Positions 45,001-52,964 of a DNA stretch of 64,000 nt are shown piece after piece (position 1 is the first letter of the stretch; every line of letters starts with the position of its first letter). The position numbers and the translations under genes were made by a program. Under the pieces are notes generated by a model. That model was not told the DNA's origin. It ran no database searches and saw only the letters and a program-made list of their open reading frames with translations. The stretch covers positions 1 through 64,000 of the forward strand of contig CAYGQE010000004.1 of assembly GCA_964351995.1 (NCBI GenBank), written 5' to 3'. Source of the stretch: SZUA-35 sp964351995 (GTDB lineage Bacteria; Actinomycetota; Acidimicrobiia; Acidimicrobiales; SZUA-35).

Positions 45001-47067
45001 GGCACTGCCGATACCTCAGAGCTGTTGACGTTTGCTGATGCGGTTGGCAGCGACCCGCTCGTGTCGGCCGTTGCCGCCATGCCATCGGCGGTTGATCTGC
45101 ACGGGTTGCTGGATGCTGCTCGTGACTTCGCCGAAATGCGCCCCATTCTGCTTGTCGACAATGCAGCTCCGCTTGCCTCCGTGCGAAGCATCGGCGCCGG
45201 CCTTGGTTTCATGTCGGTGGCCCACGAACGTGCGGTGCTGGCGTGGGGCGAGTTGGCCGATGCCCCGGGGTCGGTGTTGGTTGCTGCTCTCAGCCATCCC
45301 GAGCTCGACACGACCGAGCGATCCATTCTCGAACACGCGCTGGCTTCAGCCAGGAGCCGAGGCCACCTCACCGCAATGACCAGCGCCCAACTTGACGACG
45401 CCGTCGACCGGTTGCTGGTTGCTTATCGAAAACTGCTGGATCTCAATGGCGACGCCATTTTGGAACGCGCCCGCCGTCGCTTTGCCGTGCATCTGGAGTT
45501 TTCCGAAGCCTCGATGGCGGGTCGCAGCGATGCCGACAAGGAGTTCAAGAAGCGCTTCAACGCCGGACGTCGCCTGCTCGAGCGTGAGTTCTCGAAGAAG
45601 ATGCGATTCCGTCCGATCCGTGAGTTGGCCAGCGGTGACAGCGGGTTGGTGGTTCGTGACCTGCGCCCGGTCTGGCTGATGAGCCCGCTCTCGGTGTCGA
45701 TGACCCTGCCCCTCGACAGCGATCTGTTCGACGTCGTGATCTTCGACGAGGCCAGCCAGATCCCGGTCGAGGATGCCGTGCCGACGCTGTTTCGGGCCCG
45801 CCAGACCATCGTCGTCGGCGACCGTATGCAGCTTCCTCCCACTCGCTTCTTCAGCGCTGCATCCGACAGCGACGAGCTGGAGGTCGAGGATGACGGCTTC
45901 GGCGTGACCATCTCGCTCGATGCCGACAGCTTCCTCACTCAAGCCGATCACACCCTCGATTCGGTCATGCTGGCCTGGCACTACCGCTCTCGTTCCGAGA
46001 GCTTGATCGACTACTCGAATCACGCGTTCTACAACGGTCGTCTGGCCACGGTGCCCGATCGGGTGTTCGAGCCGAACAAGCGCACAGGCCTCGTTGCCGA
46101 ATCGAGCGATGATGCGGGTCGCCTGTTGCGCATGGCCCTCGATCGTCCGATCTCGTTCCATCGTGTGGCCGATGGCGTCTACCGAGATCGGCGGAACGAG
46201 CCGGAAGCGGCCTACGTTGCGCAACTCGTGCGATCGCTCCTTCGTTCCCACACCGCTCGCGATCGGGGACTCACGATTGGTGTTGCCGCATTCTCCGAGG
46301 CGCAACAGACGGCGATCGAAGAAGCGATCAACGATCTGGCGCTCGACGACCCGACCTTCGCTCGAGCGTTCGAGGCCGAATGCGAACGCACCGATGACGG
46401 CGAGTACGTCGGGCTCTTCATCAAGAATCTCGAGAACGTCCAGGGCGACGAACGAGACGTCATCATCATGAGCGTCTGTTACGCACCAGACGACGACGGG
46501 AAGATGCGAATGAACTTCGGCCCGATCAACCAAGCCGGCGGCGAGCGTCGGCTCAACGTGATCTTTAGCCGATCCAAACAGCACATGATGATCGTTTCGA
46601 CCATCAATGGAGCCCAGATCACGAACACGCACAACGACGGTGCGGCAAACCTCGCCCGGTTCCTGGACTACGCAGCGGCCGAGAGCGAAGGCGACCATGT
46701 CGCCTCAGCAGCAGTGTTACGAGCGGTCCGGCCGGAACACGTCGAGATCGAAGGCCAACTCGGGCAGTCCGCTGCGGCCCAAGAACTGGCCGAGGGCCTG
46801 ATCGGACGGGGGTGGGAGGTCGATGTCGACGTCGGCCGCTCACTGTTCACCGTCGACGTCGGCGTGCGTGGTGACGACGGCTACCAACTCGGTGTGATGA
46901 TCGACCCGGGACGGCAACCCGAGAACGCCACCGCCCGCCTCGTGGCGGACGCTGGCGTTCTTCGGGCGTTCGGCTGGCCGGTCACCCGTGTGTTCATCAG
47001 CGAGTGGCTCGATCACCCAACCCAGGTGCTCGATCGCCTCGAGCAACTGTTGCGCTCGCGAGCCTGA
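42001..47067 (+). CDS. Giant SF1 helicase with kinase-like N-terminus and degenerate nuclease end
   Basis: A 1688-residue protein. Residues about 90-235 look like a worn protein kinase C-lobe (VHLAGLILTSYATGL, then DPDRHARPRSIVEAL). A DUF4011-like region (about 240-560) starts WRHAVLSSLRERVFDTSRRN. The SF1 helicase follows: Walker A GPPGTGKS 636-643, a long helical insert (about 700-1190), Walker B DEAS 1249-1252, QLPPTRFF, AWHYRSRSESLI, VQGDERDVIIMS and NVIFSRSKQHM. The end (1590-1688) resembles the MTES_1575 endonuclease domain, but the usual IECDG is VMIDPG. Proteins of this build occur in anti-phage islands. It overlaps the metalloprotease gene by ATGA. Confidence 0.88.
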   Translation: MSFTTLLSEALASQELPNTGDVLAVGLPLLRQIDDCHQLGLVTRLQGTDALIYDGIALQLPEDLTQLPTPESAPERTAVRRANPAHSAGGIEVTARLAHNIGGGLAGDYRSRDVHDDIGGEPPNRPTFVVGHRAWEQLLGVHDQLTDVHLAGLILTSYATGLDFSLTPAVDDLALGHRHLLRLNPALHPVVANVLAEMVDPDRHARPRSIVEALTRLEHHRELPTDLDLSAAYELDPTNWRHAVLSSLRERVFDTSRRNRALYFRPSAAAISLTEASVPLMLDLGRIKPEDLLTWTGSNIDVFAKGSPVDLGRWCRFEESPHLAPGLDKLISDERKLRAEHGHGRLRLIIAFLRWVDPENDELINSPLLTIAADLSKKKGVTDRYRLAVGETADVNPVLRHVLSSRFGVDLLERIDADAASVVAFVADLEQRVQATDPGLTIDLVDKPRVSLIRRRAQLRVDAYLRRRAQAQASSGRWRRNDYSYDRDDWRPLGLTLFQRFVQPTELPLRMLAGADPTERRVPSFAATREREMVAMSSGDVSRHRWEVDLCAVTLASLGTRRSTLARDYDELLQPETPSPDGPTPFDLMFSPDRTRVSHGDVEPISVDQFLVLPADSTQAAAVRRGLRGDSFIIQGPPGTGKSQTITNLIAGLVAEGKRVLFVCEKRAALDVVAHRLRQVGLGPLVASIHDAELDRKSFIKELGETYHDFSEPTNADDEGVRAAALASVEALLRPLEITFAGLHQPALGSLSMSEAIERLVILRVNGASNDTPLPHDGVPVDGWIAARPALDRTQAALSASHLDPDLSTHAVLRVTPSYVQSIEPLSQLPVLGASLVDAIDRVLAAVDKLPSVDSSTISGDQLASLTTNGEMFQGLVARNLGGIVDRASSAHQQLRAAHDSAAVLAAAAAAVQPTRERWNQLLSLEDARNGLAVAQAAEESLGRFFNGRWRSLKKVVEASYRFDAHHVEPTITQVLADLVSFHDAEQAAHAHHHQLVATYGTADTSELLTFADAVGSDPLVSAVAAMPSAVDLHGLLDAARDFAEMRPILLVDNAAPLASVRSIGAGLGFMSVAHERAVLAWGELADAPGSVLVAALSHPELDTTERSILEHALASARSRGHLTAMTSAQLDDAVDRLLVAYRKLLDLNGDAILERARRRFAVHLEFSEASMAGRSDADKEFKKRFNAGRRLLEREFSKKMRFRPIRELASGDSGLVVRDLRPVWLMSPLSVSMTLPLDSDLFDVVIFDEASQIPVEDAVPTLFRARQTIVVGDRMQLPPTRFFSAASDSDELEVEDDGFGVTISLDADSFLTQADHTLDSVMLAWHYRSRSESLIDYSNHAFYNGRLATVPDRVFEPNKRTGLVAESSDDAGRLLRMALDRPISFHRVADGVYRDRRNEPEAAYVAQLVRSLLRSHTARDRGLTIGVAAFSEAQQTAIEEAINDLALDDPTFARAFEAECERTDDGEYVGLFIKNLENVQGDERDVIIMSVCYAPDDDGKMRMNFGPINQAGGERRLNVIFSRSKQHMMIVSTINGAQITNTHNDGAANLARFLDYAAAESEGDHVASAAVLRAVRPEHVEIEGQLGQSAAAQELAEGLIGRGWEVDVDVGRSLFTVDVGVRGDDGYQLGVMIDPGRQPENATARLVADAGVLRAFGWPVTRVFISEWLDHPTQVLDRLEQLLRSRA

Positions 47068-47089
47068 GACTGATTGGCGGGTCGATGGA

Positions 47090-47117
47090 GTTCAGCGGCC
47101 GGTCGTTCAGCGGCCGG
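47090..47117. repeat. 13-base direct repeat between convergent genes
   Basis: GTTCAGCGGCCGG occurs twice with a two-base spacer, between the helicase stop and the end of the minus-strand regulator gene. The second copy includes the regulator's stop codon. Confidence 0.7.
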
Positions 47118-49644
47118 ACTGTTCGGTGGGTTCCAGCGAGTCGAGTGTGTTGGTGATCAGATTGAACTGCTGTGACTGCGCAACGGCCTTCGCTTGCTGT
47201 CGAAGATCAGCGGCCCATGCTGCATCTTCGGGCCGCCCTCGCCGAACCAGAACATTGCCGAGCTCGGCTTGGGCGAGACCGATGAACGGCATCGCCCCCA
47301 TGGATGCGTAGCGATCGAGGGCCCGCTCGAAGTGATCGACGGCGAGGTCGAAGTGTTGCTGCGTGGCGCTGAGCGTGCCGAGATGGTGCTCGGCCGTACC
47401 GAGGAAACAGGCCAAGCCCAGCACGGCGTTGTGTGATCGGTAGGGAAGCATCACGTCGTACATCTCAGCAGCGAGTTCCGAACGCCCCAGCGCGCTGGCT
47501 GCTCGCGTCGTCCCCACCGCTTCCAGCCACCACAGGTAGTCAGACTTGCGTTCGATCTCGGCCGGGGGCAAGGCCAGATCGAGATGGTGTTCGGCCTCTT
47601 CGTGACGCCCGGACTCCGCAGCGAACCAGGCTGTCCAAGCATGCTGAGGGTCTTGATCGTTGCGCTGCTGATACATGAGATCGAACCGACCGCTGAGCCA
47701 CAAGCCGGGCATGTTGAACACCGCCATGAATCGGATCCATTCCTCGGGCGGGTAGTGCTCGAGGAGTTCAGCGAGCTCGGCGATCAGGGCTCGACAGGTT
47801 GGTATGTCGCCTGCGATCTGTGCTTGGACCGTCCGCCACATCAACGCAATACGGCGACCCTCGATGTTGCGCAACCGGTGGCCGACGTCTTCGATCTGCG
47901 CACCCGTTGCCTTTGCCTGGTCCCACGAACCAGCGGTGACGCTGGCAATCAAACGCACGTACAGGGCTTGGAACCTGACGGCATCGTCGCCGAGCTGGGT
48001 GCTGAGACTGGAGAGCTCGTCGGCGATGACGAGCGCTTCCGCAGCGACGTTCGGCCCATGCATGGCTCGGTGGTGGTCGGCGAGAAGTCCGGCGAGCTGG
48101 CGAGGGTCGTTGATCGACCGAGCCCCGGACATGGCCTCGTCGACGAACGGTCGACGTTCGGCGTACGACCAATGCTGACGCTGCCAGACCGCCAGTGAGA
48201 TGAGGAGACGGGATCGAACGGGCCCAGGCTCGGTGTGGTGCTGGAGGCTCGTCTCGATCAGCTCGACGGGCTCGGCGACATGCCGCCGTGCTTGGTTCTC
48301 TTTCAACGCTCCGCCGTACTCGATGGCAATGGTGGCATGCAGATCCCAGTCGCCAGCGATGGCAGCCGCTGCTGCGGCGTTGGCCATCGAGGCCCTCGAA
48401 GCGGTGTGCAGCGCAGCGGTCTGTACCCGTCCCAGCTCGAGCCAGGCCCGGGCGGTGATGCTCGGGCCGGCGCCATCGTCGTCGACTGTGGCAACGACGA
48501 GTTGGCGGAGCCTGATGGCGTCGTTCAGGGCGAGCTTGGCTTCGGCCGCTTCGGCTGCGACCGCAGCTGCCTCAGCGATTTCGTCAGGTTCGGCCAACAC
48601 GCCGGCGTTCTGAAGGTGGTGGAGGATCTCGCTCGCGTTGTTGGTGGTCATACCGCGGTGGACCGCCCGGTGCGCATCGGCGGCATCTCGGTGCCGACCG
48701 AGCCGCGCTGCGGTGCTCATTGCGTCGTACAGCGCCCGTTGGACCAGTGCGTGGCCGAAGGTGTAGCGCTGGCCATCGACATCATCGGCTCGGATGAGTT
48801 CGACCCGCTCAGCGGCGTCGAGCGCCGACAGGGGTGACGTAGCGGCAATGCGCCGCAGCGTGAGGAAGTCGAACGTTTCGCCCAGAACGGCGGCGTCGGT
48901 CAGTACCCTTTCAACCTCGTGGCCGAGGCGTTTCACTCGACGAAGTGCCAGGTCTTGGACCGACCGGGGGACATCGAGCACCGAGCGAACGGTGTCGGCG
49001 GTCAGGTTGGTGACTCGAGCATCGGACTGCAGCGTGCGCAGCATTTCCGCACAGAAGAGCGGATTGCCTCCCGTGTCCCGGTGCAGAGCGGCACCGAGCT
49101 CGACCAACACGTCGTCGTCGATGTCGAGCGCCACGCGGCAGAGATCGGTGACCGAGGCAACGTCGAATGGGCGAAGAGAAACGCTCGAAGCATTCGGCTC
49201 GTCGGAAACCATCGACACGAAGCGAGAAGCGGGCGATCCCTGCTGGATCTCTTCGCCGCGGTAGGTCACGACGAGCAGCACGGGGCCGAGTCGCGCATCA
49301 CGAAGGAGAAATCGGAACAGCTCGAGCGAGGACGATGATGCCCAGTGGGCATCCTCCAACACCAGAACAACTGGCTGATGCCTCGCCAGCGACCGGATGA
49401 GATCGGCGACTGCGTCGAAGAGGAGACGATGGTCGGGCGCCGGTGCTTGATCACTGAGCGATGCCGAAGGCACACGATCGCCGAGCGAAGGCAAAAGACG
49501 GGTGAGCAGGTTGCCGTTCCGCACGACGTGGTCAGCGAGGAGGGGTAGCGGGGCCTCGGCGACCGTGTGCCTTCGGCATCTCGATGATCTCGTGGAAGGG
49601 ATCGTCGAGAGCCTCGTCGCTGCGCCCGACAAGGCAGACGGCAC
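47107..49644 (-). CDS. ATPase/TPR part of a cyclase-type regulator, frameshifted
   Basis: The frame is open from 49644, but family-like reading starts only near 49565 (VAEAPLPLLADHVV). It then gives the rest of a STAND-type ATPase (Walker B region VVLVLEDAHWASSSSLELF) and about 500 residues of TPR-like helices (MDFAVDHFERALDRYAS-like units near the end). The start of the same protein lies in another frame at 49532-50398. The parts join in the order cyclase, ATPase, TPR of a known actinobacterial regulator type. A one-base change between about 49563 and 49583 would restore a product of about 1095 residues. Confidence 0.75.
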   Translation of the reverse strand: MPSALSGAATRLSTIPSTRSSRCRRHTVAEAPLPLLADHVVRNGNLLTRLLPSLGDRVPSASLSDQAPAPDHRLLFDAVADLIRSLARHQPVVLVLEDAHWASSSSLELFRFLLRDARLGPVLLVVTYRGEEIQQGSPASRFVSMVSDEPNASSVSLRPFDVASVTDLCRVALDIDDDVLVELGAALHRDTGGNPLFCAEMLRTLQSDARVTNLTADTVRSVLDVPRSVQDLALRRVKRLGHEVERVLTDAAVLGETFDFLTLRRIAATSPLSALDAAERVELIRADDVDGQRYTFGHALVQRALYDAMSTAARLGRHRDAADAHRAVHRGMTTNNASEILHHLQNAGVLAEPDEIAEAAAVAAEAAEAKLALNDAIRLRQLVVATVDDDGAGPSITARAWLELGRVQTAALHTASRASMANAAAAAAIAGDWDLHATIAIEYGGALKENQARRHVAEPVELIETSLQHHTEPGPVRSRLLISLAVWQRQHWSYAERRPFVDEAMSGARSINDPRQLAGLLADHHRAMHGPNVAAEALVIADELSSLSTQLGDDAVRFQALYVRLIASVTAGSWDQAKATGAQIEDVGHRLRNIEGRRIALMWRTVQAQIAGDIPTCRALIAELAELLEHYPPEEWIRFMAVFNMPGLWLSGRFDLMYQQRNDQDPQHAWTAWFAAESGRHEEAEHHLDLALPPAEIERKSDYLWWLEAVGTTRAASALGRSELAAEMYDVMLPYRSHNAVLGLACFLGTAEHHLGTLSATQQHFDLAVDHFERALDRYASMGAMPFIGLAQAELGNVLVRRGRPEDAAWAADLRQQAKAVAQSQQFNLITNTLDSLEPTEQSGR

Positions 49645-50398
49645 CGTCGGCGATGGCCGTGGTCGCCAGACGCCGGGTCAGCGTTGACTTGCCGGTGCCG
49701 GGAACCCCCTCGATGAGGACGATCCCAGGCGATCCGGCCGCGGCCCGAGCAAGTGATTGCTCCAGCACGTCGAGTTCGGTGTCCCGGCCGACGAAGTGGC
49801 CACTGGTCGCCGTTTGGTCGAGTAGTGGTGAGGAACGGAAGCTGGTTGGAGCCTCCTCCTGTTCGCTTGTCGGTACCGGATCCGCCGCTCGGGTCAGGAC
49901 GTTGACGGCGAGGGGCTGATCGATACCTTTCGCCGATCGCTGTCCAAACGGCGTGATGCGGAGCTCGTGATGGTTGACGAGGTCGGCGGCAGCCTCGTCG
50001 CTGATGAGCGTGAAGCCCGCGGGCGCCTCGTCGCAGAGGCGAGCGGTGAGATGCACGGCCAGGCCGACAGCAGCACCTGCGGTGCGGATGACGGGTCCGC
50101 TGTGGATCGCAACTCGAAGATCGATCGAAGCAGCGTGTGTGGGTTCGGGCTGTTTGCACTCGTCGAGCATGTCGAGTGCTGCGAGCGCTGCCGCGATCGT
50201 GTCATCGAAGACAGCGGAACCTCCGTCGCCTTCGTCGCTCAAGACCTCACCGTCGTGGCGAGCGACCACGCTGGTGAAGATCGACCACAGTCGGTTGTGC
50301 ACAGCCACCATGGCTTCGTCGCCGATCTGAGCCAAGAGCTTGGTCGACCCCACCTGATCGGCAAAGAGGATCGCTTGTTCCTGCACACCTGTTCCCAT
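49532..50398 (-). CDS. Cyclase domain and ATPase start of the same regulator
   Basis: The first 170 residues are a class III nucleotide cyclase homology domain (ILFADQVGSTKLLAQIGDEA with Asp14, then SDEGDGGSAVF with Asp57). After a linker comes FVGRDTELDVLE and Walker A GVPGTGKST near 235-243. The family sequence stops at FHEIIE, after which 14 unrelated residues lead to a stop, while the continuation is found one frame over. So this is the N-terminal piece of a frameshifted gene, or of a sequencing error. If translated as is, it would be a cyclase domain with half an ATPase. Confidence 0.75.
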   Translation of the reverse strand: MGTGVQEQAILFADQVGSTKLLAQIGDEAMVAVHNRLWSIFTSVVARHDGEVLSDEGDGGSAVFDDTIAAALAALDMLDECKQPEPTHAASIDLRVAIHSGPVIRTAGAAVGLAVHLTARLCDEAPAGFTLISDEAAADLVNHHELRITPFGQRSAKGIDQPLAVNVLTRAADPVPTSEQEEAPTSFRSSPLLDQTATSGHFVGRDTELDVLEQSLARAAAGSPGIVLIEGVPGTGKSTLTRRLATTAIADGAVCLVGRSDEALDDPFHEIIEMPKAHGRRGPATPPR

Positions 50399-50449
50399 CC
50401 ACTCCGCCTGGTGGCGAAGGCTGATGCACCCGCACGTTTGATGGGCCGC

Positions 50450-50968
50450 TCAGCCGCCGACTTCGCAGGTTGACAACGCAGCGAGGAGGCCGGTCTCGAA
50501 GAGGTCGAGGACCTCAGGGTCATCTGGTGCGGTACCTGTGCGCATGAAGGTGGTGGCCATCAGCGCCTGCAGTGGCCCATCGTCGATGTTCTCCGAGAGG
50601 CATGCTGCCTGTTCATCGGTCACCCCAGGCCCCATCTCGCTGAGGATGGCTGACTCGAAGCCGTCACACGCAAACATGTTTCCGATCGCAGCGTTGGCAT
50701 CCTCTCGGCTGAGGGGATTGAGATCGAAGTCAGCCTCGGCGATGTTGTCGGCCGTGATCTCGTAGGCACTTGCGCCTTCGGCGCCCCCGATACCGCTGAC
50801 GAAGCCGGCAGCCACGCAGTCGATGGACACGCCTTCAGGGAACTCTTCTTCTTCGATCCAGTTCGCCGCCAATGCGTCGACGAGGGCCGAGTCATCTTCG
50901 GTGGATCCGCAAGCCGACAGCACCAGGAGCAGTGAGGCAACGAGCGCGAAGACCGGTAGGTGTTTCAT
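50450..50968 (-). CDS. Secreted lipoprotein, hypothetical
   Basis: The 172-residue protein begins with a lipoprotein signal (MKHLPVFALVASLLLVLSAC). The mature part is acidic with four further cysteines (DCV, ACD, ACL, TCE), likely in disulfides outside the cell. ATG 50968 follows GGAG at eight bases. The two halves each have a helical D-x-C pattern, like small DUF-type lipoproteins of actinobacteria. No function can be named. It is 51 bases past the start of the regulator gene on the same strand. Confidence 0.8.
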   Translation of the reverse strand: MKHLPVFALVASLLLVLSACGSTEDDSALVDALAANWIEEEEFPEGVSIDCVAAGFVSGIGGAEGASAYEITADNIAEADFDLNPLSREDANAAIGNMFACDGFESAILSEMGPGVTDEQAACLSENIDDGPLQALMATTFMRTGTAPDDPEVLDLFETGLLAALSTCEVGG

Positions 50969-51097
50969 TTGGTTCACTCCAACATTGGCCACCTGTCTGA
51001 TGGCGCCAGACGACCGTAGCGGGGACGGGATACCCGAAGGCGGGGCGCCGGAGCACCCCGACTTCAGTTGATGGTGGCAGGGCCGGAGCAGCCGGGA

Positions 51098-51697
51098 TCA
51101 GTAGTCGTAGCCATCGTCGGTGCCGGCCTCGGTTGATGCGGGCTCGGTGTCGGCGGCGGGTGCGGCGGCTTCTTCGGTGATCAGCGAACCATCAGGGGCG
51201 ACGAGGAACCAGTTGCCACCAGAGCCCTGACCCGTGATGTCTCCAGCAGCGGCGTCGCCGGCGAAGAGGTAGAGCGGCCAGTCGTTGGCCATGAGTTGGG
51301 ATCCCCCGTCGGCAGCATCGGTCACCCCGAAGAGCGAAGCATCGAGGCCGTCAGGCAGGTCGCTCGATGGCAGCAAGATCGGCGGCCATGCTTGGGCGCA
51401 GCCGCCGCCACAGGTGGCGATGCCGCCTTCGTCTGGCAGGAACCCGTAGAGGCTGAGATCGGCGTCATTGACGAGTACGTCCCCGGCATCGGTCGATCCC
51501 GTGCTGATCTCGATGGCGGCAGCATCGTCTGCGGCAGGAGCTGCTGCGGGAGCTTCGTCGGTGGTGGCGGCTTCGTCACTCGAGCCGCATGCGGCCAAGA
51601 CCATGCCGGCGGCAAGGCAGGCGGCGGCCAGCTTTCTCTTCGAGGTGAGCCGGCTGCGGGTCGTGAGGGTGGTTTCGGTATCGGGTGTGGTGAACAT
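51098..51697 (-). CDS. Lipoprotein with YxFxxD motifs (COG4315 type)
   Basis: The 199-residue protein has a lipoprotein signal ending LAAC, a flexible Ala-rich linker, and the paired motifs YGFLPD and YLFAGD with CGGGCAQAWPPIL between them, the hallmark of this secreted family of unknown role. I use ATG 51697, which has AAGGA seven bases upstream. A further in-frame ATG at 51787 overlaps the cupredoxin stop (ATGA), but would put 30 residues encoded by a repeat before the signal. It belongs to the cluster next to the sigma factor. Confidence 0.85.
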   Translation of the reverse strand: MFTTPDTETTLTTRSRLTSKRKLAAACLAAGMVLAACGSSDEAATTDEAPAAAPAADDAAAIEISTGSTDAGDVLVNDADLSLYGFLPDEGGIATCGGGCAQAWPPILLPSSDLPDGLDASLFGVTDAADGGSQLMANDWPLYLFAGDAAAGDITGQGSGGNWFLVAPDGSLITEEAAAPAADTEPASTEAGTDDGYDY

Positions 51698-51721
51698 GAT
51701 GTGGTCCTTTGGGTGTTCGGT

Positions 51722-51776
51722 TTGGTTGAGGTGATCGGGTTGGTTGAGGTGGTGGGGCTTGGTTCGGTGTGAACGG
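51722..51776. repeat. 18-base imperfect repeats in the lipoprotein leader
   Basis: Three units close to TTGGTTGAGGTGRTSGGG lie in the 86 bases between the cupredoxin stop and the chosen lipoprotein start. They could be leader sequence or, if the upstream ATG is used, code HLNQPDHLNQTEH. Confidence 0.65.
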
Positions 51777-51783
51777 TTCGAGG

Positions 51784-52194
51784 TCATGAGGAGACCGTGA
51801 GCTCGCCGCTCATCGATGGGTGGATGGTGCAGATGAAGCTGAAGGTGCCGTCGGCGTTGGGAGTGGTGAACGAACCGTTGGCGTTTCCACCGATGACTCC
51901 GGTGTCGAATGAGCCGTCGTTTGCGGTGACGGTGTGGGGTACCCCGTCTTCGTTGACGACCTGAACGGTTTGGCCCGGCTTGACGACGAGTTCGCCGGCG
52001 TAGCCGAAGTCGACGATCTGGATGCCAGATCCGACCTGGACTGCAGCCGCTGGCGCAGCAGCTTGCGTGCTGGTCTGCACGGGAGACAGCGACGGCAGGA
52101 AGAGTCCGACGACGGCCACGAGGGCAGCGATCGAGCAGATCACAATCGTTGGCGAGGGCCGGAACGAGCGGGCGGTGGTTTGGGTGTCAGGCAT
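51784..52194 (-). CDS. Membrane-anchored cupredoxin
   Basis: The 136-residue protein has an N-terminal span (about 16-36), a short linker, and a blue-copper domain with ligands His87 (PHTV), Cys122, His125 and Met128 (CTIHPSM). It would carry electrons outside the membrane. AAGGA lies nine bases before the ATG. The gene lies between a membrane protein and a lipoprotein gene on the same strand, divergent from an ECF sigma factor, which suggests a copper- or redox-responsive group. Confidence 0.9.
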   Translation of the reverse strand: MPDTQTTARSFRPSPTIVICSIAALVAVVGLFLPSLSPVQTSTQAAAPAAAVQVGSGIQIVDFGYAGELVVKPGQTVQVVNEDGVPHTVTANDGSFDTGVIGGNANGSFTTPNADGTFSFICTIHPSMSGELTVSS

Positions 52195-52248
52195 GTCGTG
52201 TGTCCTTTGAAGCGAGTGGTGATGGGCTGGGTGCGCGTGCGATGGCGA

Positions 52249-52857
52249 TCAAACGCCAGGGAAACCGATCTCGGTGAAGAACCACAGTGATGAGGTCATC
52301 CAGATCAGGGAAAGGAGCGCAACCAAGGTTCCGCCTGCTGCGGGAAGTGCCCAACCCGGAACGTTCTTGGCTCGGAGAACGAGCATCTTGGTGGTGAAGG
52401 CTCCGTAGAAGAGGCAACCCAAGATCGAGTGGGCGAGGACACGAGTAGTGGAGTCTTGGAAGCCGAGTGCCCACAAGCAGTGGTAGGCAACGGGGAGGGT
52501 GAAGACAAAGGCGGCGGTTCCGAGCCAGCGGTGGGCCGCAGCAACACCAGCTGGAGCGGGGCCGGCGGAGGGAAGCCGGCCCCACATCCAAAGCGCCGAA
52601 ACCAACTGGCCGATGGCCAGGGTGGCGGCGCCGGTCGTGACCCAGGCCTTCATTGGAAGGACAGCGGGAAAACCGAAGGTGACGATGCCTTGCCCGGTCG
52701 CTTCGTGAACTCGGCCGTAGGTGCCGAGCGAGAGAGCGACGAATGCGCCGATGCTGGCGGCAATGATGAGCGGCGTCATGTTGGTGTCAGGCACAGGTTC
52801 TGGAAGTGCGCTGGTACCGCTTGGCATGTCTCCGGCTTGGGTGTTGCTCGTGTTCAT
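52249..52857 (-). CDS. Four-span membrane protein (DUF6529-like)
   Basis: The 202-residue protein has about five hydrophobic spans after a 28-residue soluble start, with histidines within or next to spans (AAHRWLG, VAYHCLWALG, VLAHSILG) placed as in small cytochrome b-type proteins. I compare it to DUF6529 proteins from memory. ATG 52857 has GAGGGG upstream. It is the first gene of the cupredoxin cluster and faces the sigma factor gene. Electron exchange with the cupredoxin is a guess. Confidence 0.75.
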   Translation of the reverse strand: MNTSNTQAGDMPSGTSALPEPVPDTNMTPLIIAASIGAFVALSLGTYGRVHEATGQGIVTFGFPAVLPMKAWVTTGAATLAIGQLVSALWMWGRLPSAGPAPAGVAAAHRWLGTAAFVFTLPVAYHCLWALGFQDSTTRVLAHSILGCLFYGAFTTKMLVLRAKNVPGWALPAAGGTLVALLSLIWMTSSLWFFTEIGFPGV

Positions 52858-52902
52858 TGGGTGGTTCCCCTCGGTGGCGTTCGATGACCTGTACGCACCG
52901 AG

Positions 52903-52931
52903 GTTCCGAACGGTTCGCGATGATTCGGAAC
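52903..52931. promoter_or_regulatory. Inverted repeat with two outward GGAAC boxes
   Basis: Arms GTTCCGAA (52903-52910) and TTCGGAAC (52924-52931) in the 107-base region between the membrane protein and the sigma factor. Each arm supplies GGAAC, the usual ECF -35 sequence, pointing outward to one of the two gene groups. A matching -10 element is not clear on either side. Confidence 0.45.
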
Positions 52932-52964
52932 TTTCTGCTCGACCCGCGCCAGACTGTCTGACCA

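Noticed and set aside
45346..46698. Open frame of 450 codons antisense to the helicase
   Set aside because: The plus strand carries all helicase motifs here; the minus-strand reading is rich in Val, Gly and His runs without domain features.
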